A stretch of DNA of 64,000 nt from Daphnia pulex (lineage: Eukaryota > Arthropoda > Branchiopoda > Diplostraca > Daphniidae), in assembly GCF_021134715.1 (NCBI RefSeq), contig NC_060025.1, positions 9,176,001 to 9,240,000 on the forward strand, written 5' to 3'. Each line of letters begins with the position of its first letter. Within the stretch, counting starts at the first letter, position 1. The notes beneath the pieces were generated by a model that saw nothing but the letters and a program-made list of their open reading frames with translations, was not told where the DNA came from and did no database searches. Positions 48,406-61,542 of the stretch are shown piece after piece. The translations under genes were made by a program, and so were the position numbers.

Positions 48406-49631
48406 CAGCGTCTCCATATATAATCATTTTAATGATACATCCATCCCCCTTCACCATCACTCCCGCTTGGCCCACAATGTCCGAGAACCAAACAACACCA
48501 CCACCACCACGATCCATATAAGTTGTTGTGCAATTTCAATTCGCTTCGAATCAACTTTGATATATACAAGATTCGCGCCAGACAAAATACACATCCCCAA
48601 TGATTTATACATATAACGCGGGATATGCGTCTATAAAAGGCCGTGAATAATAATGAACAACGAGGATTACACCCGCCCTTGCGTTATTTGCCAGTTTTCA
48701 GCTTCTGTTTTATTTATTCCAAGGTCCATTTTATATAAAAACCCACAGTCTGGTTCAAAAAATATTATTATTAATGGTCCTTTTTTAAAAAATAAATAAA
48801 TACACCCGACACACGCGACTGAAAATTAACTTTCCATTGAACGAATTCACGCTCAACTCTTATTAGTTATTTGGATAACTAAAAGAAAAAAAAAAGAAGT
48901 TGGTGTTTTGGGTGCTCGTTCCCAATTTATTCGGGGAAAAAGAAACTTGCGGTCGATATAACCAAATTGTTATCATGTGCGCACTTGAATTATTATATAC
49001 GTCGTGTGGTTGTTGTTTTCCACTGAACGAACGGACGAAAAAATGTGATGATGTGAGTACGAGTCAACATGCAATCGCCACATACATCAGACGAGAAATA
49101 TATATCACCTTATAGTAGTATGTATTATTATTATTATTTAGTCTGGCCGCGGCTGATATTATCAGCCGGACGATGATCAATTCTCTTTTGGTCTGAGAAA
49201 TACTCCCCAAGAAAAAAAAAATTAAAGGTGAGAAAAAGAAAAGAAGCGTGAACGACATCAAAAAGTGAAAATATCGCCCGTCTATCTATCTGTGTGTGGG
49301 GAAGGAATGGATGGATGGAAAGCTAGCTAGCTCCAGTTTTTTTGGCCGTCTCTCTCCCTAATTAGTGGCCGGTTATAATCATCAGGTTGGAGCGCAACTC
49401 TCTTTCTTCTTCGTCTGCTGCTAATAGTAGACTGTGGCAAAAGCAACTGGGAAAAAGAAGAAACGATCCATCACACACACACACAGCACGCCGCTCACCT
49501 GCTACCCCGCCTGTGTGTGTTTGTATGTGCGGTGATCACAGGTTGTCGGTGGGGAAAATTGAGCGAAGATGGCCGGGCATGGCCGCCAGCCGTCAAAAAA
49601 CAAGGACCGCCCTTTTCCGGCCGTTTATTAC

Positions 49632-49663
49632 ACATCACCATCGTCATCATCATCATCATCATC
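49632..49663. repeat. CAT/ATC microsatellite
   Basis: A near-perfect CAT run with two interruptions. It lies downstream of elB. Confidence 0.8.
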
Positions 49664-49804
49664 TGCATACACACAGCACAAAAATGATGATGATGACTGC
49701 CCCAGGCATCCGCCCGTTCTCTACGTATACATCTTTCACCCCCACCGTTAAGATAAGAAAAATTATTAAAAAATCAATTTTTCCTTTTGAATTTTCCTGA
49801 TTAT

Positions 49805-49810
49805 TTTATT
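49805..49810 (-). terminator. Putative poly(A) signal of elB
   Basis: AATAAA on the minus strand about 130 bp past the elB stop codon. Confidence 0.5.
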
Positions 49811-49941
49811 GGTACGGATGTCAAACGGGAGAGAAAGTCAAAACTATTTTTACAAAACAAAACAAAATGGCCGAATCACTCGACACGCACTCAAATTGGC
49901 TGTACACTTGGAGTCTGAACCAAAATAGTTCCAGTTTTGTA

Positions 49942-51923
49942 TTAAGGCGGTGCTGCTCCTCCTGGAGGTGCGGGACCCGCAGACGGAAGGACTACACCCT
50001 GCTGCTGTCTAGACCCTGACGGCTGATTGGCCGCCTGCTGTTGCTGCTGATGGGCGAAAAGTGACAGGTGAGAGTAGTAAGGGGCAAGGGCCGGATTCAA
50101 ATGCTGGAAAAGTGATGCCGTCGATGGAGGTGGGCCGTAAGGTCCGGCGGAGGCGGCCATAGCCTGCGCCATGGCGGCCGCCATTCCCGGATGATGGTGA
50201 GGATGGAACGGGAAAGGACTACTCGGTTGTTGTTGTTGTTGTTGTGTGGTGGCCGGATTGCTTTTGCCGTACGGATGATAACGTGCGGCTGACAATGGAC
50301 TAAGGGGCGGAGTCGGATAGGCTGCCCGCATCATCGATGATGGATGGGCCGATGGATGAGCGAAAGCTGCCGCGCTCACTGGACCGTCCGATGAATTGGC
50401 CGCCGAGAGATTCGTGTGCGTGCGGAGGTGCTGGAGGAGATCGTCGGATGAGCCGAACCTTTTGCCGCAATAATTGTCACCCACGATCCAATTGCAAACG
50501 TATGGCCGGTTGTTGTGCGGCGAAGACGGGCCGGGACTGGACGACGACATCATCAAGTGCTGGGCAGAAATCGGGACTTTAAGGTGGTCGCATTGGACGC
50601 CCAAACCGCATCCGGCCGTGCACACCATGTGAACTCCTGTCGACGAAGGTGGTGGTGGTCCGGAATTGTTGTTGTTGTTGGCTGGGCATCCGGTGCAGTA
50701 AGGATCACGACACGGAGGATTTGGATCAGATTTGGATCCGGCGCGATTGATTGCAGCGTTGCCATATTGTTGTTGTTGCATGGCTTGCTGGAGAGCGGCG
50801 GAATAAGCGGCGGCCGGATGGCCGGCCAAGTAGCCGCTCATCATAGCAGCAGCGGTGGATGTGGGGATAAAAGGATTGTGTCCGGCGGCGACGGAAGAGG
50901 AAGATTTGGCGGCATTCAAGGCACTGGCGTAGGCGCCGAAATCCATGGCTGACGGATGATGAGGTGGACCGTAACCCCCACCTCCTCCTCCTGCGTAAGG
51001 AGATGAATGCGGAGGAGGCGGATAAGGGGCTCCGTAGGGTCCACTGCCGCCCATTCCGGCGGCGGCGGCCATCAGGGATTTGTAACTGTTGGCAAGGGAC
51101 AAGGCAGCGACGGAAGAAGAAGAAGATGAATCGGGTGATCCGGCTAGTGCTGCCGCCATCATTAGGTGGTGGTGGTGAGACGATGGATGGATGGAAGAAA
51201 CGCCAGGATGTTGTTGTTGTTGTGACGGGTGTAGGAGGAGGTGACTCATCAATCCTGTTGACACACTGGCCGCCGTCGTTGTCGTCGGTGATTGGTGATC
51301 CATCGGGAGACCAGCAGACGATAAATTCTGGCCCGCCGCTGCTGCTGCTGCTGGCCCACCGCCGCTGGATCGATTGGGGTTTTTAGGTGAAGTGCTTTTC
51401 GATCGGCGATCCGTTGGCGTCAGTCGGTTGTTGTTTTCGTTGTTGTTGTTGTTGTTCTTTTTGTTTTTAGTCGTTGTTGGAGTGATGACTGCCGGATCGC
51501 TGGATCGGTTGTTGTTGTCGACGGACAAGACTGGACTGCTTTTGCTTTCACTTTTCTTGCGTTCCGTTGTTGTTGGTTGTGTTGTTGTTGTTGTTCCGCT
51601 GGACGATAAAGTGGACGACGACGACGACGTTTTGACGGCCGGAGGATCTGCTCCGATTTGACTGCAAGTCTGGGCCAGCAGAGCCAACGGACTTTTCTTC
51701 GAATCCATCTGGATGATCCGTCCGAAAAAGTAAAATAAAAAAATGTCAGAAAAATGCCAAGCCCCGTAATAAAATGGAAAGAAAAAAGAAGAAACTGGAT
51801 TGATCTAGACGGGGGTCATGTGAGTTTGGAGTAGAATCACGTGAAAATGTCATATACCGTGGTGGGTGGTGGCGGGTTGAGATATTCCGGTCGCAAATAC
51901 GGATTGCCGTTGGATGTAAGCAT
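49942..51923 (-). CDS. elB: NET-family zinc-finger protein, elbow B-like
   Basis: Two exons (51858-51923 and 49942-51708) give 610 aa. The start MLTSNGNPYLRPEYLNPPPP is followed by the Sp-like motif SPLALLAQTCSQIGAD. Then comes a long Ser/Ala/Asn/Gln-rich region, a Buttonhead-type CRDPYCTGCP box, and one atypical C2H2 finger (VCNWIVGDNYCGKRF...HLRTH). The AYPTPPLSPLSAARYHPYGK segment follows. NET proteins (Drosophila elB and noc, vertebrate ZNF503/ZNF703) are nuclear repressors that pattern appendages, eyes and tracheae. I call this copy elB because of the LRPEYL start, from memory of the fly proteins. The elB-versus-noc assignment is uncertain; family membership is not. It is transcribed away from the paralogue at 62209. 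Confidence 0.88.
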
Positions 51924-52921
51924 TATCTGCTGATGGGATATCGCACACTTTTCTTATTTCTTATTTCTTTCCAAATTGTAATTTTTTAAAAATATCAATT
52001 GACACTTTTATTGGGAGAGAGTCAAAGGGGTTGGTGGTGGGGAGAACACGTACACGTCCAGCAGGGACGAAGCTCAGGAGCCGACTGAGTTTGTCTGTTG
52101 TCTGCCCTCGTCACAAGTTGCTGAGACTGCCAGTCGTGGTGGCGCATTGGCGGCGGCGGCTACTGTTTAGTCTTCCTCCTACTTTTCTTTCTTTTCTCTT
52201 TTTTCTTTTGATTTTGATGATTTTTATGGTTATTATTGAGGAGGGAGGTCCCCAATGCACTTTTCTTTTCCCAACCATTCGATTGATGACAAGCCGCTGC
52301 CGCCGCCATCGCCGTGATTGCCTTTACCTTCCATGTCTGGTGTGGAAGCGGAGTAGAGTAGAGGGGGGAATGGCTGGCTGGCCGTGTGTGTGTGTCAGCT
52401 GCTCATTACACCCGAGATGGATGAGCTAATGGGCCGCATCAGCTGATACACATCCGCTCGACTGTTCACCGTTTTTAGTTTGGCTCTACCAGGACGACGG
52501 CCATCATTAACACTCTGTTGGATCAAACACAACACAGTGTGTCCATCCATCACCGGAATCCCTTCCACCCACCCACTAAATAAAAAAGAAAAGTTGTTGG
52601 CCAGCAAAGAAGAAGAAACTGTGGGCGAAAAAATAAAATAAAAAGAGAATGGGAGGGCGGCAGTCAAGAAAAATGAGCGAACGAGTCAAGAAGAAGAATG
52701 AGCTGCTGCTGGGCTCCCGACCCCTTCATCATTCATCATGTCCGGCCGATCCTTCCGCCTGGATCGTCAGCTCCATCCAGCAAGAGGAGGGGATCATCAA
52801 AAGGAGCTGCCAGACTGGCATCTAGAAAGACACGACCGAATGTCAAACCGGCCATGACTGATGGTTTTTCTTCTCTTCTGGTGCTGCCGTGCCGCTATAC
52901 TTTCCTTGATAACATGTTTCG

Positions 52922-52957
52922 GGTTGTTGTTGTTGTTGTTGTTGCTGTTGTTGTTGG
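52922..52957. repeat. GTT microsatellite
   Basis: About eleven GTT units with one GCT interruption, in the elB 5' flank. Confidence 0.8.
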
Positions 52958-53404
52958 GTGGTTAGAATAAAGAGAGAAGGAGAGAGCCATATCGCCTGCA
53001 AATTGTAACGTAGGACGAGACGGGCACGGCACCTTGAGGCGACGGGGGCAACAAGTCCGCCGGAATGATGAATCGACTGGCCGCCGCCGGAATGATGGAT
53101 CGTCTACTGCTGCTGTCCCTGTTTTTTCTTCTTCCACCCGTCACGTCACGCACTCGAAAGAAACTAAGGCGTCTCTCTCTCCTCATATCTTTCGTGCTCA
53201 ACATCGTACCTCTCTCTTTGACTACTAGAATGTACACATTGTGTAGTGTACAAGGATCGACAGGAGCAGGAGCAGGAGCTTCTGGTGTGTCATTTCTGTC
53301 CTCCTCTTATCTCTGCTGATGGGCAGGGGGGGCGGAAAAAATAAACAGGAGCAAAAAAAAAAAAAAGTGTCGGCAACTTCTTTGACTCTATCGACTCTGT
53401 TGGT

Positions 53405-53424
53405 TGTGTGTGACGTCACACACA
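53405..53424. promoter_or_regulatory. 20-bp palindromic CRE-like site
   Basis: TGTGTGTGACGTCACACACA is a perfect palindrome centred on TGACGTCA, the CREB/ATF consensus. It lies about 1.5 kb upstream of the elB start. Confidence 0.5.
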
Positions 53425-56400
53425 TCCGCTACCGCCGAGGCGGCGGCTCTGATGTCTTTCCATCGCCACGTCGTTAATGCATCTCTCCCCCCATCGGCGA
53501 GCGCACATGGCCGTCCCCTGGGCGCGGCCGTCCGCACGGGAAAAGAAAAGAGAAATATATAAGAAACTTCTTTTTCTTTTCTGGTTGTTTTTGAAGTTGC
53601 TGACGCCGAGTAAAGTGAGTCTGTTCCACTTTGCGCCCAACTTTCTTCTTCTTCTTTTACTTGGGGGAACGACGTGAAATGACGCGCGACTGATTGGCTG
53701 TCGACATTGTCAGACACTCGGGCCCAATGGCTCCCACAAGGTTGTTGCTGCTGTTGCTGTTGTTGGAGTACAAACTCATCCGTCATCTTCACGTCAAGTG
53801 AGTCGGAGGAGCGATGAGCCAGCACAAAAGGCGTCATCATCCACTTGTCTTTTTTTCTTTTTCTTTTTCACGATGAACGAACGGACGTTCACCACATGTG
53901 TGTCTCTTCTTCTTCTTCTTCTTGGCACGACACCTCTCATCTCTGTGAGTTGATTATTTATTTTTTCGGCAGTTTGAAACGGCGCCAAATTCAAAATAAT
54001 AAAAAAAAAACAAGGTCAACAACACCAACCGGGCCATTATTTTTCCAACGCTCAACACACCGCACACACAATTTGATCATTGCGGGTTCACACACACAAA
54101 AAGTAAAAAACATTTGATGGATCGCAAAAAAAATAATAAAAAAAGAAGAAGAAGAATTTCGCCTTTAGTGCGGATCCATCCGTCTTATTTGTAGCCCGGC
54201 AACCACCCGATGTCTATTTCCTCTCTCTCTACAGTCAGTCGGTCGGTCGTACATCATTCGGGTCGTTGCTGGCGGCGGCCTCGACGACCCAAAGTGATGG
54301 ATCGGCCTGTCTCTCTACTTCACTCCAAAGGGTGGGGGGAAATAAAAGGGCGGACTGGGCTGCTGGCCCGTCTGTTTCTTTTGCGCTCGCGTCGTTTGTC
54401 ATGTGCCCAGCAGCTATAGGAAAGAAGAAGAAAAGGGGCAGGCCATCAAGGTTAATGACTGCCTTGGACCTGACACACTCCTGTTATTAAGCCGTCGTCG
54501 ATTTCCACCTTCTTCTTCTTTTGCTGCTGCTCTTTAATAATAATTCTTCTTTCTTTTTTCGTCGATAAATCATGGCCGGTGCTGACAGGTTAATGCCTCG
54601 GCCGTTTCTTCTTCTTTTTATTCTGAGTTGTGGGTGGAGCAAATCACGCCAATAATCATCGCCCATTGATTCGCCAACGACATTTTGCGCCGATCAACAT
54701 TTTAGAGAAAAAATTTGAAAAATAAACGCGGCGAAACAAGAAACGAGAGATTTTCTCTTCCGGGGGTTGATGGATGGTGATGGAATTCCGTGACGACCGA
54801 ATAGGAGAAAAAGGAAAAGAAAAGGGTCGATCCATCTTTGTGTGTGAGCAAGACTTGTCTGTTTCATCATTCCCCCAAACAGCGCAGGACACACAGAAGA
54901 AGAAGAAGAAGAGACGGGCGACAGGATGGATGGATGGATGGCACTGCTGCCTGTCATCAACGTCGTCCCTCCGCATAGTCCCCCCGCTGGATGTGATATC
55001 TGGTGATCAACATCAATCGATCGACAAGTTCTTTTCTTTTTCCCATTGGCCCAGCGGTAGCAGCAGCAGCAGCACAAAAAGAGTCAAATGTTGGTATAAG
55101 AGAGACACGTCGTGAATAACAAATTCCGGGCCAGCCGACCGACATTGATCCACGGCTCTCGACTATAGCCACATGCAAATGAGGGGGAAATTCAAGCAAT
55201 TACCCAACAACAACAACCAGAAATCGAACAGAGAAAAAGAAAAAAGAAAAATAAAAAGTTGGAAAGACGAAGAAGAATATGGATCGATGCCCGTCAGTTG
55301 TGCTCGTGCCCATCCATCACCCGGGTTCTATCAAAAAACCGGTCAGAAGAAAATGAAAATGGAAAGAGAGAAAAATAAAAAGGGGAAAATAACAAAATTC
55401 TCAACTTTCTGATATGGCGCTGCTGCTGCTGCTGCAACTGTCGCAGTCGACAAAAGGAGCACACGCGATATCAAATGGGAGGAAAAACAACAAGTCGCTG
55501 ACAAAGATGGATGTGTCAACTCACGACAACCCCAAAAAAAAGAAAAAAGAAAAGAAAGAACCTGCCACTTGGAAATTGTCTTTTCCAGATCAATAATTTC
55601 TGCATTTCTCCTTACTCCTTACCAACTATTTTTAACACTCGGCAGTCATCCATCTTGTGTCTTGTCTTGCCAGTTTCGTGTCCGCTCAGTTTTCATGCCC
55701 CCCCAAACACAATGGCCCAACTCCATCCATCAAATCCAACCCACCCACCCAACAACCCGTAAAAAAAGAAAAAAAGTTAAAGAAAAACCGCAGGGCCCGT
55801 CAAATAAATCACGAGCTAGTCGCGAAACAACCGAAAACAACGTGAATTACGACATTGCGCCATTTCTAAAAATTCAACTTGAATAAATAATAATAATAAA
55901 AATTTCGATAAGAGACACATGACACGTCAAGTACAAAAAGAAAGTCATTACGTCGTTCCTCTTCTTCTCCATTCGACTTTCATAAATCAATGCGCTATGC
56001 TGCTCCCGTTCGAGTACACCCAGCCAGTCAGCCATCAGCTGCCGTGTAGTTTATCAACGTCTCCCGTGTCGGCACTCGGCTCCTTATCTCGTACAGAAGA
56101 TGCGCACGTCCCCCACGTTCCCCCATTCTTTTTGAGAAAAAAGAGGAGCCAATGGACGTCATGAAAAGCGACAGCTCCACATGACCTTCTCTACCCACCC
56201 ACCCACCCACCAGAGCGTTTCTCTTATATTACACAAGGACGTGACTGTTGACTGAACACACCACCAGGAAAAAGAAGAAGGAGGAGGAGGAGGCTGGTAG
56301 CTGTCAGCTGTTTATATCAACGACGACATCGTTCATTGTCTGCCTGACTGCATGTGTGTGCGTGTGTGTGTGTCTTGTGTGTACGTGACACGTTCCTTCC

Positions 56401-59400
56401 CCTCTCTCTTCTCCATGACACGCTCAATTACCACAGAGCGGCACACACAGAAAATCACGTCATCTTCGCCAATAATTCCCCTACCAACGCCAACGACGAC
56501 GTCATTTTATTTGTTTTAAAAATGGCCAATTTCGCGTAGGATTTTTTCACTTTTTTATTGGGAAAACATTTTGTCGAACATGGCGGGGCAGCGGCGGCGG
56601 GAATTTTGAAAATTATAGGACGGATGGATGGGAGACAATTTATTGGATGGGCCGCGCCGGCCGCTGGCGATTCTCGTGAGCCACACGTGATTTCCTGTTG
56701 GTCATTTTCTTTCTTCTCTGCTGCTGGTCGTTGTTGTTTTGTTTTCACAAGAAAAAAAGTTTATGGCATTTCTTTTTACGAGCAATTGAGTCGAGACTTT
56801 ATTGCCGATTTGGAAAAATGCCGGTGACGATTTTGACCAGCAACGTTATTTTTTTGGGGGTTGTTTTATTATTTGTGTGTCTGTTTCGAATGCGTCGCTT
56901 CCCGCCATTTACATCTCCATAAAATTAAATGTTTTTTCTTTCTTTCTTTCTTTCTCTCTCCTTATGTTTGATATCCCATTTCTAAATGTCTAAAAATTGG
57001 TTTTTATGGCCGCCGCCGCCCGGCCTTCTTTTTCTTTTTTTTTCCCGTCCCGCTAGGACAAGAGAAAATGTCCGTTGGTCTCTCTCTGTATACTTAGTCG
57101 CCATTTCTTACGTCCAGCCAGGGGTAAAACACGGGGGGCTGGAAAAAATGATGATTAATAATAATCATCTTTTACCTCCTCCTTCCGCACACGGCTCTCT
57201 CATGTGTAATCTGTGGACGTTGAGTGGTGACTGCGGCCTTGGAGTCGACGGGAGTCTGACGAAACGCTAATGACATGTACGCAGTCGTTTTGATGGACTT
57301 AACGTCTAAGATTTTGTTTTAAAAAACAAACGGGAGCGAAAAAGAGTCGCGGCGGAAACGGGGCCCAATTTTTATTAAAATTCATTTGGGCGTCGATGGA
57401 AGAAAAAAAGAAAAAAAGCGCTAATGGATGTTATTTGTTCTGGAACACACGGGAGAGAGAGATACGGCGGCCGTCCGTCCATTGCGCCGAGTGGGTGGAG
57501 TCGGGTAATGACAAGGTGAGCTCGAGCGCGCCCAGGTAAAAGTCAAGAAAAGAAGAAGAAGATGATGAGAGACAAGAGACACCGACTGTCAAAACGAGGA
57601 GGCGGCTCCTAACTGGAAAAAAAGGTGGAACACACACACACAGGAGCCAGCAGCACCGGTTTTATTCCCGCGTGTCGCAATGGCACACACGGCGCCAAGC
57701 GAATCAGAAAGACGACGACGCGCATATAGAAAAAGAAGAGTTTTTCTCTTTTTCTGATTTTTTGACAGGTGACAGTTGTCAGCCGACAGGAGAGAAAGAG
57801 GGGGAAGAAGAAGGAGAAAAGTCCATTATCAAAGGCAAAAGAGATGAAAATAGTGCAGCAGTAAGAGAACCTGTCAGATTCAGCGTCATCACGCCCCACC
57901 AACCCACTCACATGTCGCCTGCAGCCCAAAGGCAACAGCTTATTTTGACATGGTCTTTTGACAGCACCACCACCATCACCCTCCTCTTCTCTTCTCCTTC
58001 CATCCGATGGATAATATGCGGTGGATGGATGGATGGGGGAGCAGCAGCAGCTTAGGGCTGTCTCAACACACACAAGAGGAAATAAAGGACGACACACACA
58101 CAATTGACATGTTGAAAGGTTCTAGGCAACAACTACCCACGCAACAACTTTTCATTCTTCTTCTTCTTTGACTTGGCCTAAAATCGTTAGATTTTTTCAC
58201 GAAAAAAACGGGAAAAAAGAGAGAGAGATGGATGCGCAACCGTGTTTGGTGGCCATCCTTCATCCTTGTCATTTTTGCGTTTTCATAAGAATAAAAGCCT
58301 CGAGGCTTTTTTTTCTCCAAATGAATTACGACGACTGGAGGCAATGGCGGCGTGCGTGCTGTACACACATCCATAGACATACACAGCAAAACGAGGCAGT
58401 TTATTATTCGTTTTTGTGTGCCCAGCAGAGAGAGAGAGCAGCCCCCCTGTCGAGCTGTTAAGCTGCCCACATATATTATTATAATATATATAACTACTAT
58501 AACTTTTCCTTCTTTTCACAGAGAGGCCCGGCATGGAGAGAGAGAGAAGGGGGGGGGGAGCCATATATATATACTTGACTGGGATGTTTATGTATGTGCG
58601 TGTAAATGGCCCTGTTGTCGGCTGTGTGCGGATCACATAAGGATTTTTCTCCTTTTTTTTATTTATTTCGGGGGGGCCACCAACAACATGATTTAGGTGA
58701 CGTTTCTTCTTTTTTCCACCATTTTTATAAATATTTTTTGGGGTTTAGGAGCAAAGTTCAACGACAGGCGCATTTTTGGGTGAACAATAAAAATCGGCAG
58801 ATCAAAAGCGGCGGCGGTGTCGGCTCTTATCAAAAATCTAAAAAAGGCGGCGACTGTCTCTTGTTCCTTCGTATATATACGCACGTCTCATTTCGCTAAT
58901 GTCTTATTGGCCGGTGGGAATGTATGGCGCGGGCGTGGCCGGCCAGTGTTTCTGTTTAGGCTGTGCAAGAGGAAAAACAGACGGCCTATCCAGCAGCAGT
59001 AGAGAATCTAAATAAAACGTCGTCGCTTGTTGATGGCTAATAGCCGCACCGACCAGTCGGCCAGTCCCCCGTGAGTTTACACGAGTCAAGAAGCCGACCG
59101 ACACACACACATCAATTATTGAAGCCGCAGGAGATAGTGGAGACAAACCAGAAGACACACAAAGAGAGAGGGGGGATCTGCTCAGCAGCAGCCACCCACA
59201 AAAATATAATATGACGAGCGGCGGCGTAATAATTCTTCATCAGCCGATAGTCGAGCGCGGCTCTATAATAAATCTCCAGTCCAGCAGCCCCGAAACAAAA
59301 CACAAAAGGGCCGTCGTCCGCGCGCTATCTCTTTTTTTGATTTTTATGGCAGTTTGGGGGCTTTTTTATATGGCCCACTCTGATTATACTCTTGTTTTTA

Positions 59401-61515
59401 TTTTTATTCCACCAATTCGAATAGGGAAATAAAAGAGACGAGAAATTCTTCTGGCACCAACGTGTCACTACAAAACTCGCAGATTGTGTGTCTTACTCTT
59501 TTTCATATTTTTATTTATTTTTATGGCAGTGATGAAATTTAGTTGGGTTCCCCCCCGCTGGGTTCAATAAATCTTTTCCCCCATTTTCACAGTTGTTACA
59601 CATCAAAACGGAGAATATAATAATATTATAAAAGGAGTAGAGGGGGGATATGTACGATAATAATTCATTTTTTCTTTTCCGTATAACGCCATCGGCTCGT
59701 TTGTTGACCACCTAATGATCAAACACGTTTTTCTAGACTATACCACAGTGCCAGCAAACAATCGATCCTGCACTGCACGGTGGAGAGGGGGGTGGAAATG
59801 CTGCGCCACCCACGCACCAGTGGAAACGAGACGGATGTGAAACGGGAAAAAAGGTCATCCATCATCTCGTCAAGGCCCCCCCCCCCCAGCAACGAGAGAA
59901 AGAAAAGCGGAAGATGGATTGACACGTCTATTCCACTGAACGATACGGCGGGAAAAAAAATAGTATAAACTTTTCTTCTTCTTCTTCTTTTGAAATTGAC
60001 TTGTGTGTGTCGCTCCGACGACGGCCCAACACGGTTTTCTAGTTAATATAAGAGAAATGGGTTTCTACTACGATGAGGTGGCAACACTGCGGGAAACGGC
60101 CGATAAATCATTAGCCATTTTGGTGGAAGGAAAAATATTTGAAAAAATTGTTCATCATCACGGCCGTCATATAAATAACTTTTCCCCTTGGAAAAAAAAG
60201 TCGCCAGTCGTATTTTATATTTTTTATTCTAGTAAAAAAAAAATGTAATTTACGATTTTTCTCAAGACATACAGAGAGAAAAACGAGGAGTTGTTAAGTG
60301 CCATCGTTTCGGCTTCCCCCCTTTTTTGTTTCTTGCGTCGTGAATCAAAACACAAGAGAGAGAAAGCGACGACTGCATGAAAGAAGAAGAAAAAAACAAC
60401 TCAAGAAAAGACATTAGCATTTCTTGCTATAGGGAAAAGAAACCCTGAGCGATAATCAACCCCCTTGGTGGTGGTGGGGGAGGAGGCGAATGGAATAATC
60501 AACTTTTTCAGTCGTTGGGGAAAGTCATAAATTTCCCAAATCAAAAGGGGATCCAACGGTCCAGCAGTACATCCATGTGATGACCAGCTTTTCCGTCTAT
60601 TATATGGCGCGCGGTTGTGCTGGGCGAGACCCGCCACAGCGGCGGCGGGTGGGCGGGTGTCTATACTCTTTCTGACTGGATGAATAAAACCTTTAACCTC
60701 TTCTTCTTCTTCTAACCGCCACTTGTCTGCCGATCTTTTTTCTTAATTCCATTAATAATTTACGAGTTAATTTCCCACCTCCCTCCCACTCGATTTCCAG
60801 TGACTCTAGTGAGGGATGACTTTTAGCGGTGGCGCTGCTTGTCGTATCATTCAAATAAATCACCACACCTATTTGATAGAGGAGACAAGTGCTCATTTAA
60901 TCGCTGACAAACGGGCGCTGGCGGCCCGTGTGTGATGAAATGGCCGAAAAAATAAAAGAAAAAAAGAGTGGGGGCAATAACGCGGCGACAAGATGACGGC
61001 GGCGGCGGCGGCGGTTCGGCATCTTTTTGATGTTTTACTGTCGTCATTCCGCGCCCATTTCCTTCCCAGCTCTTCTCTCTCTTCTCTAGCGGCGGCGGCA
61101 CTTATTGGTACGTGTACCCTCGAGGATATATACGAGAAAGAGAGAGAAGGAATTGTCACAGCGACATCTATTAGATCTACAGCCACCACCACTAGTCGTC
61201 GTCTAATATAAGCGGCAACAAATAAAAAACTCAAAAGGCCCTTCTTTTTTTTATTGCGTTATATCATATAAATATGTACACCATATCTATCTTCTTCCCC
61301 CCATCTTTGGAGAAGGAAAAAGATTTATCGCTTTATTGGGACGCCCCTTTTTTTATATTTTTATTCCAAGATTTTTTTCGTATTCGCCCAGTTTTCTTTT
61401 TATTGTTTCAAATTGGCGACTGTTGCCGCCGCCATTGGGGAGGAAAAACAAAATAGATCCGTTTCGCGCGGTTCAGTAGTTGTGTGTACCGAAACTTTTG
61501 CCCAGTTTGAAATCA

Positions 61516-61542
61516 AAGAAAAAGAAGAAGAAGAAGAAGAAG
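61516..61542. repeat. AAG microsatellite
   Basis: Pure AAG run, mirrored by CTT runs at 61618-61637 and 61843-61864. Together they form widely spaced inverted purine/pyrimidine tracts in the noc 5' flank. Confidence 0.8.

Larger units (their letters stand above)
42860..49941. other. Seven-kb gene desert downstream of elB
   Basis: No coding exon could be supported; the tracked frames are low-complexity Ser/Lys/Arg or Cys runs. In particular, no WD40-like sequence precedes the THAP-bromodomain gene. The interval carries many CAG, ACA, TCT and GATG microsatellites, TATA-like words (for example TATAAAAG at 48632-48639) and a GATA quasi-palindrome at 49150-49168. It is probably cis-regulatory DNA of the elB/noc locus. 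Confidence 0.45.

Noticed and set aside
43549-48521. Dozens of short open frames on both strands with Ser, Lys, Arg or Cys runs
   Set aside because: They translate microsatellites, have no splice support or domain match, and overlap one another in several frames.
48632-48639. TATAAAAG as a core promoter
   Set aside because: A good TATA word, but with no transcript or gene start downstream; AT-rich DNA gives several such words here.
42860-49941. Search for WD40 exons that would make the THAP-bromodomain gene an ordinary BRWD gene
   Set aside because: No WD-repeat-like frame was found on the minus strand upstream of 42859; the next gene is elB.
50337-51661. Plus-strand frames opposite elB (for example 50515-50952 and 50964-51386)
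   Set aside because: Shadow frames of the real minus-strand zinc-finger gene, produced by its GC-rich repetitive codons.
60003-60248. Short + frame in the noc 5' flank
   Set aside because: Starts from a non-ATG codon, ends in a lysine run, and no family or splice partner was recognised.
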